A stretch of DNA of 63,341 nt from Streptomyces tailanensis (GCF_008386495.1 NZ_VTHJ01000058.1:1-63341); one strand, 5' to 3'. Shown: positions 16,836-26,043, counted from the stretch's first letter. Numbers and translations: made by a program. Notes: generated by a model from the sequence alone, not told the origin.

Positions 16836-16869
16836 GGGCCCCTGGTGACTCAACCGTCACCAGGGGCCC
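16836..16869 (-). terminator. M16 peptidase operon terminator
   Basis: Perfect 14-bp stem GGGCCCCTGGTGAC/GTCACCAGGGGCCC with a 6-nt loop, 28 bp past the stop of the M16 operon. Confidence 0.9.
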
Positions 16870-16896
16870 GTAATGCGCGTACCTCTGTCCCGAGCT

Positions 16897-18285
16897 CTAC
16901 TCGGCCGGTACGACGGTGACTTCGCCGACGCCGAGGGCCCTGACCGGCTCCTCGATCTGGGCGGCGTCACCGACGAGGACGGTCACCAGACTGTCCACCG
17001 GGAAGGCGCTCACGGCGGCCGCGGTGGCCTCCACGGTGCCGGTGGCGGCGAGCTGTTGGTACAGCGTCGACTGGTAGTCGTCCGGCAGGTGCTGCTCGAC
17101 CTGGTCGGCCAGTGTGCTCGCCACGGCCGCGGCCGTCTCGAACTTGAGGGGGGCGACCCCGACGAGGTTCTGGACGGCGATGTCGCGCTCCGGGTCGGTC
17201 AGCCCCTCGGCGGCGAGGGTGCGCAGCACCGTCCACAGGTCGTCCAGCGCCGGTCCGGTGTTCGGGGTGTCGACGGAGCCGCTGATGGCGAGCATCGCGA
17301 CACCCGACCCGTCGGGCGCGGAACGCAGCACTTGGCCGAACGCGCGCACACCGTAGGTGTAGCCCTTCTCCTCGCGCAGGACGCGGTCCAGCCGGGAGGT
17401 GAGGGTGCCGCCGAGGCAGTAGGTGCCGAGCACCTGGGCCGGCCACACGCGGTCGTGCCGGTCGGCGCCCACACGGCCGATGAGCAGCTGCGTCTGGACG
17501 GAGCCGGGGCGGTCCACGATGACGACCCGCCCGGTGTCGTCGGCGCTCACCGGCGGCATGGGGCGCGGCTTGGCCGCGGAGCCGGTCCAGGCGCCCAGGG
17601 TGTCGCCGAGCAGCGCGTCGAGGTCGACCCCGGTGAGGTCGCCGACGACCACGGCGGTGGCCGTGGCGGGGCGTACGTGGCTCTCGTAGAAGGCGCGTAC
17701 GGCCGCGGAGTCGATCCGCTCGACGGTCTCCTCGGTGCCCTGGCGGGGACGCGACATGCGTGAGGCGGCCGGGAACAGCTGCTTGGAGAGCTCCTTCGCG
17801 GCGCGGCGGCCCGGGTTGGCGGTCTCGTGCGGGATCTCGTCGAGCCGGTTCGCCACCAGGCGTTCGATCTCGCTGTCCGCGAACGCGGGGGCCCTGAGGG
17901 CGTCGGCGAGCAGGCCCAGGGCCTTCGCCAGCCGCGACACGGGCACTTCGAGGGACAGGCGGACGCCGGGGTGGTCAGCGTGCGAGTCGAGGGTGGCGCC
18001 GCAGCGCTCCAGCTCGGCGGCGAACTCCTCGGCGGAGTGCTTGTCGGTGCCCTCGGAGAAGGCCCTGGTCATGATCGTGGCGACGCCGTCCAGGCCGGCG
18101 GGCTCGGCGTCCAGGGGCGCGTCGAGAAGGACCTCGACGGCGACGACCTGCTGGCCGGGGCGGTGGCAGCGCAGCACGGTCAGGCCGTTGTCCAGCGTGC
18201 CGCGCTCGGGGGCCGGGAATGCCCAGGGCCTGGCCTCGCCGGCCTGGGGCTGCGGGTGGAAGTCCATGGTCGCGAGCTCGGTCAC
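16897..18285 (-). CDS. M16-family peptidase-like subunit, zinc motif absent
   Basis: A 462-residue pitrilysin-fold protein with the usual N- and C-terminal M16 halves. The position where the catalytic HxxEH should lie reads IMTRAFSEGTDKHS, so the zinc ligands are missing. The C-terminal half keeps the substrate-binding EEKGYTYGVRA motif. This fits the non-catalytic partner of a two-subunit M16B enzyme, as in mitochondrial processing peptidase. The start is the GTG at 18285, overlapping the stop of the catalytic partner (GTGA); an ATG at 18267 is possible. It probably forms a heterodimer with the upstream gene product. Confidence 0.88.
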   Translation of the reverse strand: MTELATMDFHPQPQAGEARPWAFPAPERGTLDNGLTVLRCHRPGQQVVAVEVLLDAPLDAEPAGLDGVATIMTRAFSEGTDKHSAEEFAAELERCGATLDSHADHPGVRLSLEVPVSRLAKALGLLADALRAPAFADSEIERLVANRLDEIPHETANPGRRAAKELSKQLFPAASRMSRPRQGTEETVERIDSAAVRAFYESHVRPATATAVVVGDLTGVDLDALLGDTLGAWTGSAAKPRPMPPVSADDTGRVVIVDRPGSVQTQLLIGRVGADRHDRVWPAQVLGTYCLGGTLTSRLDRVLREEKGYTYGVRAFGQVLRSAPDGSGVAMLAISGSVDTPNTGPALDDLWTVLRTLAAEGLTDPERDIAVQNLVGVAPLKFETAAAVASTLADQVEQHLPDDYQSTLYQQLAATGTVEATAAAVSAFPVDSLVTVLVGDAAQIEEPVRALGVGEVTVVPAE

Positions 18286-19664
18286 TTCGCCGACTCCTCG
18301 GTCTCGTCGGTGGTCTCGGCGGCCTGTGCCGCGGCGGCTTCCTCTTGGTCGCCCTCTTCGCCGTCGACGGGCTCGTAGACGAGCACCGCGCGGTTGTCGG
18401 GCCTCAGGCGCGCCTTGGCGACCTCCTGGACCTCCTCGGCGGTCACGGCGAGGACGCGGTCGACGGCGGTCAGGGCGAGCTTCGGGTCGTCGAACAGCAC
18501 GGCGTAGCGGCAGAGTTCGTCGGCGCGGCCCGCGACCGTGCCGAGCCGGTCCAGCCACTCGCGCTCCAACTGGGCCTGGGCGCGCTCCATCTCCTCCGCC
18601 GTGGGGCCCTCCTCGGCGAACCGGGCGAGCTCCTCGTCGACGGCGGCCTCGATGACGGGCACCTCGACGTCGCCGGAGGTCTTCACGTCCATCCACGCCA
18701 TCGAGGGGGCGCCGGCCAGGCGCAGCAGGCCGAAGCCGGCCGTCACGGCCGTACGGTCGCGGCGTACAAGCCGGTTGTACAGGCGAGAGGACTCGCCGCC
18801 ACCGAGGATCGTGAGCGCCAGGTCGGCGGCGTCGCACGCGCGCGTGCCGTCCTCCGGCAGCCGGTAGGCGGCCATCAACGCGCGCGCTGGGACGTTCTCC
18901 TCGACGACCTCGCGCAGTTGCTCGCCGATGGTGTCGGGCAGCGCGCCGTCACGCGGCTCGGGCTTGCCGTCGTACGCGGGGATGGAGCCGAAGTACTTCT
19001 CGATCCATGCGAGCGTCTGGTCCGGGTCGATGTCGCCGACGACCGAGAGGACGGCGTTGTTGGGCGCGTAGTAGGTGCGGAAGAACTGACGGGCGTCCTC
19101 CAGGCTGGCCGCCTCCAGGTGCTCCATCGAGCCGATCGGCGTGTGCCGGTAGGGATGACCCTCCGGGTAGGCCAGGCGGAAGATCCGCTCGAAGGCGGTG
19201 CCGTACGGCACGTTGTCGTAGCGCTGTCGGCGCTCGTTCTTGACGACGTCCCGCTGGTTGTCCAGGTTCTTCTGGTCGAGCGCGACCAGCAGGCTGCCCA
19301 TGCGGTCGGCCTCCAGCCACAGCGCGAGCTCCAGCTGGTGGGCGGGCATGGTCTCGAAGTAGTTGGTCCGCTCCCAGCTGGTGGTGCCGTTCAGCGAACC
19401 GCCGGCGCCCTGGACCAGCTCGAAGTGGCCGTTGCCCTTCACCTGGCCCGAGCCCTGGAACATCAGGTGCTCGAAGAGGTGGGCCAGGCCCGTACGATCC
19501 TCGACCTCATGGCGCGAACCGACGTCGTACCAGAGGCACACGGCGGCGACCGGGGTCAGATGGTCCTCGGAGAGCACCACCCGCAGGCCGTTGTCCAGGC
19601 GGTGCTCCTTTACTGTCAGGCCTCCGGAGCCTGCCTCGGCTGTGGCCGTGTGACCCATGGGCAT
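18282..19664 (-). CDS. M16-family zinc peptidase, catalytic subunit
   Basis: A 460-residue pitrilysin-family metallopeptidase. The inverted zinc motif HLFEH lies at residues 62-66, and a downstream Glu in the LDNQRDVVKNERRQRYDN helix completes the site. The C-terminal half has the RLYNRLVRRDRTAVTAG substrate-binding segment. The C-terminus is acidic and Ala/Glu-rich. The start is the ATG at 19664, with GAGGGG seven bases upstream; a second ATG six bases later is possible. No signal peptide is seen. It is coupled to the zinc-less partner, and the pair probably degrades or processes small proteins or peptides. Confidence 0.9.
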   Translation of the reverse strand: MPMGHTATAEAGSGGLTVKEHRLDNGLRVVLSEDHLTPVAAVCLWYDVGSRHEVEDRTGLAHLFEHLMFQGSGQVKGNGHFELVQGAGGSLNGTTSWERTNYFETMPAHQLELALWLEADRMGSLLVALDQKNLDNQRDVVKNERRQRYDNVPYGTAFERIFRLAYPEGHPYRHTPIGSMEHLEAASLEDARQFFRTYYAPNNAVLSVVGDIDPDQTLAWIEKYFGSIPAYDGKPEPRDGALPDTIGEQLREVVEENVPARALMAAYRLPEDGTRACDAADLALTILGGGESSRLYNRLVRRDRTAVTAGFGLLRLAGAPSMAWMDVKTSGDVEVPVIEAAVDEELARFAEEGPTAEEMERAQAQLEREWLDRLGTVAGRADELCRYAVLFDDPKLALTAVDRVLAVTAEEVQEVAKARLRPDNRAVLVYEPVDGEEGDQEEAAAAQAAETTDETEESAK

Positions 19665-20011
19665 GTACGTCCCCTCGATCGCGAGAGCGGTCGGTGATAA
19701 CCGCGGTTGTCCTGCCGGTCCTGCCACTGTATGCAAGCGTGCGGACGCCCGGCGAAGTTCCCGGACGAGGTACGCCGAGAGCGAGATCCCGTAGCCTGCG
19801 GGCGACCGTGCCGCCGGAGCCCCGGGTAGCCTGCGGGCGGTCGTGCCGCTGGAGCCCCCGGGCCGCCCAAGAGACGGGTCATGGTCCGCGTTGTCAGTGC
19901 GGCAGTCCACAATGGTCCGCGTCAGATCCCGTTCATGTGGCAGCAAGAGTGAGCCGAAGGGGCGAAGGCCCCGCAGGCGAACGACCAGGAAAACAGGAGG
20001 AGCCGGCAGCG
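19665..20011. other. Divergent promoter region of M16 operon and parC
   Basis: About 350 bp that must carry promoters for both directions. It contains a tandem duplication (19791-19861). The last 20 bp hold the parC ribosome-binding site AGGAGGA. No small gene is convincing. Confidence 0.5.
19791..19861. repeat. Tandem duplication of about 35 bp
   Basis: GTAGCCTGCGGGCG... at 19791-19825 is repeated at 19826-19861 with three substitutions (GACC/GGTC, C/T) and one extra C. It lies between the divergent M16 and parC genes. Confidence 0.85.
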
Positions 20012-22465
20012 ATGGCCCGCCGCAGCACGAAGACCCCGCCGCCCGACGACGCGTACGAGGAGCGGATCCTCGACATCGACGTGGTCGACGAGATGCAGGG
20101 CTCCTTCCTGGAGTACGCGTACTCGGTCATCTACTCCCGAGCCCTGCCGGACGCCCGCGACGGTCTGAAGCCGGTGCACCGCCGCATCGTCTACCAGATG
20201 AACGAGATGGGCCTGCGCCCCGACCGCGGCTATGTGAAGTGCGCCCGCGTGGTCGGCGAGGTCATGGGTAAGTTGCACCCGCACGGCGACTCGTCGATCT
20301 ACGACGCCCTGGTGCGCCTCGCCCAGCCCTTCTCCATGCGGCTCCCCCTGGTCGACGGCCACGGAAACTTCGGCTCGCTGGGCAACGACGACCCGCCGGC
20401 CGCCATGCGGTACACCGAGTGCCGGATGGCCGACGCGACGAGCCTGATGACGGAGTCGATCGACGAGAACACGGTCGACTTCGCCCCGAACTACGACGGC
20501 CAGGAGCAGGAGCCGGTCGCGCTGCCCGCCGCCTTCCCGAACCTGCTGGTCAACGGCTCGTCCGGCATCGCCGTCGGTATGGCCACCAACATGCCGCCGC
20601 ACAACCTGGGCGAGGTCATCGCGGCCGCCCGCCACCTCATCAGGTATCCGAACGCCGACCTGGACACCCTGATGAAGCACGTCCCCGGCCCCGACCTGCC
20701 CACGGGCGGCCGGATCGTCGGTCTCTCCGGGATCAGGGACGCGTACGCGACGGGCCGCGGCACCTTCAAGATCCGCGCCACGGTGGCGATCGAGAACGTG
20801 ACGGCCCGCCGCAAGGGCCTCATCGTCACCGAACTGCCCTTCACCGTCGGCCCGGAGAAGGTGATCGCCAAGATCAAGGACCTGGTCGGCTCGAAGAAGC
20901 TGCAGGGCATCGCCGATGTCAAGGACCTCACCGACCGCCAGCACGGTCTGCGTCTCGTCATCGAAATCAAGAACGGCTTCGTACCGGAGGCCGTCCTGGA
21001 GCAGCTCTACAAGCTGACGCCGATGGAGGAGTCCTTCGGCATCAACAACGTGGCGCTGGTCGACGGCCAGCCCCTCACCCTCGGCCTCAAGGAACTCCTG
21101 GAGGTCTACCTCGACCACCGCTTCGAGGTCGTACGACGCCGCTCGGAGTTCCGCCGCGGCAAGAAGCGCGACCGGCTGCACCTGGTCGAGGGCCTGCTCA
21201 CCGCGCTGGTGGACATCGACGAGGTCATCCGCCTGATCCGCTCCAGCGAGAACTCCGCGCAGGCCAAGGAGCGCCTGATCGAGCGCTTCTCCCTGTCCGA
21301 CATCCAGACGCAGTACATCCTCGACACCCCGCTGCGCCGCCTCACCAAGTTCGACCGCATCGAGCTGGAGTCCGAGAAGGACAGGCTCAACGCCGAGATC
21401 GCGGAGCTGACGCGCATCCTGGAGTCGGACGCGGAGCTGCGCAAGCTGGTCTCCGGTGAACTGGCCGCGGTGGCGAAGAAGTTCGGCACCGAGCGCCGTA
21501 CGGTCCTGCTGGAGTCCGCGGGCACCCAGGTGGCCGCGGTTCCGCTCCAGGTGGCGGACGACCCGTGCCGGGTGCTCATGTCCTCGACGGGGCTGCTGGC
21601 CCGTACGGCGGGCGGCGAGCCCTTCGCGGAGGGCGACGGCAAGCGCGCCAAGCACGACGTGATCGTCTCCGCCGTCCCGGCGACGGCCCGGGGCGAGGTG
21701 GGCGCGGTGACGTCCACCGGCCGCCTGCTGCGTCTGAACGTGATCGACCTGCCCCAGCTGCCGGAGACGGCGACGGCCCCCAACCTCTCGGGCGGCGCCG
21801 CGCTCACGGAGTTCCTCTCCCTCCAGGACGGCGAGACGGTCGTGTGCCTGACGACGCTCGACGAGTCGTCGCCAGGGCTGGCCCTCGGCACCGAACAGGG
21901 CGTCGTCAAGCGGGTGGTGCCCGACTACCCGTCCAACAAGGAGGAGCTGGAGGTCATCACCCTCAAGGAGGGTGACCGGATCGTCGGCGCGGTCGAGCTG
22001 CGCACCGGCGAGGAGGACCTGGTCTTCATCGCGGACGACGCCCAGCTGCTGCGCTACCAGGCCTCACAGGTCCGCCCGCAGGGCCGTGCGGCCGGCGGTA
22101 TGGCGGGCATCAAGCTCACCGAGGGTGCGAAGGTCATCTCCTTCACGGCCGTCGACCCGGCCGCCGACGCCGTCGTCTTCACGGTGGCGGGCTCACGCGG
22201 CACCCTGGACGACTCCGTCCAGACCACGGCCAAGCTCACCCCCTTCGACCAGTACCCCCGCAAGGGTCGTGCCACGGGTGGTGTCCGCTGCCAGCGGTTC
22301 CTCAAGGGCGAGGACTGCCTGTCCATCGCCTGGGCGGGCCCCGCTCCGGCTCGTGCCGCCCAGAAGAACGGCGCCCCGGCCGACCTCCCGGAGATCGACC
22401 CGCGCCGCGACGGCTCGGGCCTCTCCCTGGGCAAGACGGTGGCGTCGGTGGCGGGACCGGTGTGA
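20012..22465 (+). CDS. parC: DNA topoisomerase IV subunit A
   Basis: An 817-residue type IIA topoisomerase A subunit that cuts and religates DNA for decatenation of daughter chromosomes. The catalytic Tyr134 lies in AAMRYTECRM. The preceding VDGHGNFGSLGNDDPPAAMRY block and the CAP-like KLHPHGDSSIYDALVRLAQ are typical. The C-terminal beta-pinwheel follows residue about 510. The start is the ATG at 20012, with AGGAGGA upstream; longer readings run through the promoter region. The product is distinct from gyrase A, and the partner parE lies about 8.4 kb away on the other strand. Confidence 0.93.
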   Translation: MARRSTKTPPPDDAYEERILDIDVVDEMQGSFLEYAYSVIYSRALPDARDGLKPVHRRIVYQMNEMGLRPDRGYVKCARVVGEVMGKLHPHGDSSIYDALVRLAQPFSMRLPLVDGHGNFGSLGNDDPPAAMRYTECRMADATSLMTESIDENTVDFAPNYDGQEQEPVALPAAFPNLLVNGSSGIAVGMATNMPPHNLGEVIAAARHLIRYPNADLDTLMKHVPGPDLPTGGRIVGLSGIRDAYATGRGTFKIRATVAIENVTARRKGLIVTELPFTVGPEKVIAKIKDLVGSKKLQGIADVKDLTDRQHGLRLVIEIKNGFVPEAVLEQLYKLTPMEESFGINNVALVDGQPLTLGLKELLEVYLDHRFEVVRRRSEFRRGKKRDRLHLVEGLLTALVDIDEVIRLIRSSENSAQAKERLIERFSLSDIQTQYILDTPLRRLTKFDRIELESEKDRLNAEIAELTRILESDAELRKLVSGELAAVAKKFGTERRTVLLESAGTQVAAVPLQVADDPCRVLMSSTGLLARTAGGEPFAEGDGKRAKHDVIVSAVPATARGEVGAVTSTGRLLRLNVIDLPQLPETATAPNLSGGAALTEFLSLQDGETVVCLTTLDESSPGLALGTEQGVVKRVVPDYPSNKEELEVITLKEGDRIVGAVELRTGEEDLVFIADDAQLLRYQASQVRPQGRAAGGMAGIKLTEGAKVISFTAVDPAADAVVFTVAGSRGTLDDSVQTTAKLTPFDQYPRKGRATGGVRCQRFLKGEDCLSIAWAGPAPARAAQKNGAPADLPEIDPRRDGSGLSLGKTVASVAGPV

Positions 22466-22476
22466 CCGCTTCGTAG

Positions 22477-23544
22477 TCAGAGGCTGTCGGGTTCGTCGGC
22501 CTCTTCCCGCTGTACGTAGCGGAGGACGCCCCACATGCTGTGCTCGTCGGCGTGTGGGGCGTCCTCCTTGCACGCCTCCAGTTCCTTGGTCAGGGCGGCG
22601 GCATCGATGTCGGCGCCGATGAGGACGAGTTGGGTGAGCCGACGGTCGTCACCGGCCACTGCCGCCCAGGGCTCGGGATAGAACCGCAGGAATCGCCCGA
22701 CGGCATGCACGGCGTAGCGGTTGCGGGTGTCGTGGGGCCCGAAGTCGACGTAGCCCTTGATGCGGTAGAGCCCTTCGGACCTGCTGTCGAGGAAGTCCAT
22801 GAGCCGCCGTGGGTTGACCGGCACGTCGGACACGAAGGAGACGCTGTCGTAGGCGGTGTGCAGGTGCCCGAGGTGGTCGTCGCCGTCCTCCTCCTCGTGT
22901 CGGTGGAGGTCGTCGAAGGAGAGCTGGCCGACGCGCTCCTCGCCGGGCCGGCAGTCGAAGAGGAACTCGGGATCGATCCGCCCGTAGGTGGCGGGCACGA
23001 CGGCGGCGCGTTCGCTGAGCGAGCGGACGAGCGCGAGGACGCGGTCGTCGTCGGCCCGGTCGACCTTGTTGACGACGACGAGGTCGGCGAGGACGAGGTG
23101 CCGGTCGATCTCGGGGTGCCGCTGCCTGGTTTCGAGGAACTCGGCGGCGTCGACGACCTCGACGAGTCCGCCGTACACCACCCGGGGGTTCTCGCTGGCG
23201 AGCACCATGCGCACCAGTTCCTGCGGCTCGGCGAGCCCGCTGGCCTCGATGACGATGACATCGATCCCGGCGGAGGGATGGGCGAGCCGCTCCAGATAGA
23301 CGTCCAGCTCACTGACGTCGACGGCACAGCACAGGCACCCGTTGCCGAGCGAGACCGTGGAGTCCCCGAGCGCCCCGGCCACGGCCATCGCGTCGATCTC
23401 GATCGCCCCGAAGTCATTGACGACCGCACCGATACGGCTGCCGCCGCTGCGGTGGAGGAGATGGTTGAGCAGCGTGGTCTTGCCGGAGCCGAGGAATCCG
23501 GCGAGGACGACGACGGGAATCTGCGACGACTGACTGCTCAACAC
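22477..23544 (-). CDS. CobW/COG0523 GTP-binding metallochaperone-like protein
   Basis: A 355-residue G3E-family GTPase. Walker A is GFLGSGKTT near residue 17, the metal-binding GCLCCAV motif sits near residue 67, and NKVD is the guanine-specificity motif. A His/Asp/Glu-rich linker (HRHEEEDGDDHLGHLH) is a likely metal-binding loop, and the CobW C-terminal domain covers about 245-340. Family members deliver zinc, cobalt or other metals to client enzymes. The start is the GTG at 23544 or the TTG at 23541; a GAGAGGG sequence supports either. It converges on parC with an 11-bp gap. Confidence 0.88.
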   Translation of the reverse strand: MLSSQSSQIPVVVLAGFLGSGKTTLLNHLLHRSGGSRIGAVVNDFGAIEIDAMAVAGALGDSTVSLGNGCLCCAVDVSELDVYLERLAHPSAGIDVIVIEASGLAEPQELVRMVLASENPRVVYGGLVEVVDAAEFLETRQRHPEIDRHLVLADLVVVNKVDRADDDRVLALVRSLSERAAVVPATYGRIDPEFLFDCRPGEERVGQLSFDDLHRHEEEDGDDHLGHLHTAYDSVSFVSDVPVNPRRLMDFLDSRSEGLYRIKGYVDFGPHDTRNRYAVHAVGRFLRFYPEPWAAVAGDDRRLTQLVLIGADIDAAALTKELEACKEDAPHADEHSMWGVLRYVQREEADEPDSL

Positions 23545-23832
23545 GCGCCCTCTCTCACACCGTTGCGGACCCTCGAATGCCGCCCCAGGATACGAGTGCC
23601 TGGATACGCCGCGGAGTGAACGATTGTTAGCGGCGCCCGCGGGGCAGACGTTGGGCAAGGCGCCGGTTTACGCGGCCCGCAGATCCCTCCGTGCGCCTCC
23701 TCTCCGCCTCCCCGCCGATCAGAGCCGCTCGGCGACACTGGGAGGCGGCACGCGCCGCCCACCGCTCGCCGGTCCCCACCCTGTCGACCCACACCCGACG
23801 ACCGGCGGATGGACGCCTGATCGGGGGTTGAC

Positions 23833-24390
23833 ATGGCCACAAGGTACTCGGGGCTTCGAGGGCTGACCTCGGCCGCCGCAGCCTGTCTCGGCCTGGCCGC
23901 ACGGGTTATCGCCACCAAAGCGGCACAGCGACAGTCGCTCGAAACGCTGGACGCCCGCCTGCGGCATCTGGAACAGCAGGCACGTATCCAGCAGCGGTCG
24001 AACCTGGCCAGGCAACAACGCCAGCACTGGGAGCTGTTGAGCAAGGCGATCGACGACCCCGAACTCGCCGAAGTGCTGGACATCTTCGAGCGGCCCCTCA
24101 CACCCGAGAGGCGACGCCAGTACCTCTTCGCCAACGCGCTGTACACGAACCTGCTCTGCTACTACCGCATCGGCAACATGGGCAGGGACGAATTCTTCAA
24201 GCATGTGCGAGGCATCTTCCAGAACCCGATCGTCAGGGAGTACTGGTACGCGACCCAGAAACAGCGCGCGAGCCTGACAGGTACCGAGGAGGCGGAGCTC
24301 GGCCAACTGGTCGACGACCTGCTTCTGCAACTCGACGAAGCGGACACCGATGAGTGGTGGGTGGTCGGGGAACCCCCCACCGAGCCCTGA
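23833..24390 (+). CDS. DUF6082 family protein
   Basis: A 185-residue protein of a Streptomyces-specific family (DUF6082). A weakly hydrophobic N-terminus (about 8-28) could be a membrane anchor or signal. It is followed by a coiled coil (about 35-65) and a helical domain containing ANALYTNLLCYYRIG and a C-terminal DEADTDEWWVVG motif. The function is unknown; paralogues are usually numerous and variably placed. The start is the ATG at 23833, with GGGGG upstream. With the small gene at 24452 it looks like an accessory insertion between core genes. Confidence 0.8.
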   Translation: MATRYSGLRGLTSAAAACLGLAARVIATKAAQRQSLETLDARLRHLEQQARIQQRSNLARQQRQHWELLSKAIDDPELAEVLDIFERPLTPERRRQYLFANALYTNLLCYYRIGNMGRDEFFKHVRGIFQNPIVREYWYATQKQRASLTGTEEAELGQLVDDLLLQLDEADTDEWWVVGEPPTEP

Positions 24391-24451
24391 CAGTTGGGGC
24401 GGCCCGGAGCGGCACTGACCGCACCGGGCCGGCTTCCTCACGACGGCGCGA

Positions 24452-24691
24452 TCAGGCGTCCGGGATATCCGCCTTCGCTCTGACCAGAGTCTCCCGGGTG
24501 ATCACGACGATTCGTTCGTAATCGGCGCGCGCGGCGTCGGCGGGAAGTTGGGCATCCAGAGAATCGGTCGCATCGGTACCGATGACGGCGAAATTCCCGT
24601 CAGTCAATTCGAAAATATCGGGACATGTCCCGCCACCGGCACTTCCTCGGTAGCGCGGAGCGACACCAAGACGGCGGACAATCTCACTCAA
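24452..24691 (-). CDS. Small conserved actinobacterial protein
   Basis: A 79-residue soluble protein. I recall similar small proteins in many streptomycetes, with the same core (TCPDIFEL, FAVIGTDATD, YERIVVITRETLVRAKADIP), but I know no function. The best start is the TTG at 24691, preceded by GAGGGAA at correct spacing; longer readings up to 24826 give unrelated basic sequence. Local base composition is less GC-rich than the surroundings. Such proteins often accompany DUF6082 or helix-turn-helix genes, which fits the neighbour. Confidence 0.65.
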   Translation of the reverse strand: MSEIVRRLGVAPRYRGSAGGGTCPDIFELTDGNFAVIGTDATDSLDAQLPADAARADYERIVVITRETLVRAKADIPDA

Positions 24692-24997
24692 TGTTGATTT
24701 CCCTCTGCTCACAAGGCGCACGCTGCCACTCGGTGCGCAGGCGCATCCTCGCAGAGGCCGACCCTGTGCGACGGGTGCCTCGCGAGGTTGGCGAAGCACA
24801 CGGCATCCGCCCCGCTCACCACTCATCGAGTGCGCCGTTCACCGCTTCGGCGCCACCCCTTGCAGTGGGTCGATACCGCGCGAGGACGCGTTCGCGGAGT
24901 GAGACGTGTGTCTCGACCGCACCCCTACGGGCCTCGTCGACACCCGTTCGGCAGGGCCGGAAGTCGCTCGCGCGGAACTCAGGTTAGGCTCACCTCT
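24692..24997. other. Intergenic region with iron box
   Basis: About 305 bp between the small conserved gene and the sucrase/ferredoxin-like gene. The right end holds the iron box (24979-24997). The remainder shows no convincing gene or hairpin. Confidence 0.5.
24979..24997 (+). promoter_or_regulatory. Iron-regulator (DmdR/IdeR-type) box
   Basis: The 19-mer containing AGGTTAGGCTCACCT matches 16 of 19 positions of the Streptomyces iron box TTAGGTTAGGCTCACCTAA. It ends directly before the GTG at 24998, and its TAGGCT is well placed as a -10 element. That predicts iron repression and a leaderless transcript. Confidence 0.8.
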
Positions 24998-25936
24998 GTG
25001 AGTACGTGCACATCCGCGTCCCGGCGCCTCGACGAGCCCCTCGCGGGGACCGCCGCCACGGCGAGGACCTGGCTGCTGCTGGAGCAGCCGGGCCCGTGGG
25101 GCGCCAAGGCGCTCACGTCGAGCCACCTGGACCCCGTGCTGGGCCGCGCCCTCGAAGCCGCGGCGGAGGGCACCGGCGTACGCGTCGCGCTCATCCGGCG
25201 CCCCGGCCGTCACGCGGACTGCCGCGAGGTCCATGAGCGCCAGGTGTACGTGGCCCACACCGAACCCGGGAACGCATGGCTGCACAGCGCCACGACAACC
25301 GACCCCGAGCAGCTACTCAATCTTGACTTCACCGCGCTCGGCAGGGGCGACCACCGCGCCTTCGGGGATGTTCTGCGGGGGCGGCCCCACACCGGCGGCC
25401 CCCTCGCGCTCGTCTGCACCAACGGCAAGCGCGACCGCTGCTGCGCCCTCCTCGGCCGGCCACTCGCCGCCGAACTGGCCGCGTCCGGGGTGGAGGGCAC
25501 CTGGGAGGTCACCCATCTGGGCGGTCACCGCTTCTCGCCCACCCTGCTCGTCCTGCCCTTCGGATACGTGTACGGCCGCGCCGAGGCCCATCACGTCAAG
25601 GAGGTCCTCCAGGGCGTACGGGAAGGGCGTGTCGTCACCGAGGGGTGCCGTGGGAGCTCCGCCTGGGAGCGGCCCGGGCAGGTGGCCGAACTGGCGGTGC
25701 GCACGGTGACGGGCGAAGAGGCGACTGACGCGCTCACCGTCCTCGGCACTACAGGAGCCGCACCCCGCTGGGAGGTCACCGTCGCTCACGCCGACGGCCG
25801 TCGGTGGAGCGTCGCCGTGGCTCAGGGCGCCGCTCAGCCGCCCCGCCCCGAAAGCTGCGGCTCCCCGCTCGGCTTCCCGTCCCGGATGGATGTGACGGCC
25901 GTCCGAGAGCTGTCTCCGGCGGTACTCGCGGTCTGA
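24998..25936 (+). CDS. Sucrase/ferredoxin-like thioredoxin-fold [2Fe-2S] protein
   Basis: A 312-residue member of the sucrase/ferredoxin-like (Apd1-related) family. The CTNGKRDRCCALLGRPLA segment (about 145-162) and THLGGHRFSPTLLVLP (about 172-187) are the diagnostic motifs. The conserved Cys and His are the expected cluster ligands. Relatives are redox proteins linked to iron homeostasis. The GTG at 24998 is chosen because similarity starts here, although no ribosome-binding site precedes it. The iron box ends at this codon, so the gene should be induced by iron starvation, possibly from a leaderless mRNA. Confidence 0.88.
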   Translation: MSTCTSASRRLDEPLAGTAATARTWLLLEQPGPWGAKALTSSHLDPVLGRALEAAAEGTGVRVALIRRPGRHADCREVHERQVYVAHTEPGNAWLHSATTTDPEQLLNLDFTALGRGDHRAFGDVLRGRPHTGGPLALVCTNGKRDRCCALLGRPLAAELAASGVEGTWEVTHLGGHRFSPTLLVLPFGYVYGRAEAHHVKEVLQGVREGRVVTEGCRGSSAWERPGQVAELAVRTVTGEEATDALTVLGTTGAAPRWEVTVAHADGRRWSVAVAQGAAQPPRPESCGSPLGFPSRMDVTAVRELSPAVLAV

Positions 25937-26043
25937 CCCGACAAGGCGTCCCTCACCACCCCCGCTGTCACCGTGCAAACACTTTGCGCCTGAGATCCGC
26001 GCCACATCCCACTACGACCGCCCCTGCCCGTCCACGTACCGTC

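Noticed and set aside
23600..23640. Zur-box-like sequence upstream of the COG0523 GTPase
   Set aside because: Only about 9 of 15 positions fit TGAAAATCATTTTCA, with no good symmetry, so zinc regulation cannot be claimed.
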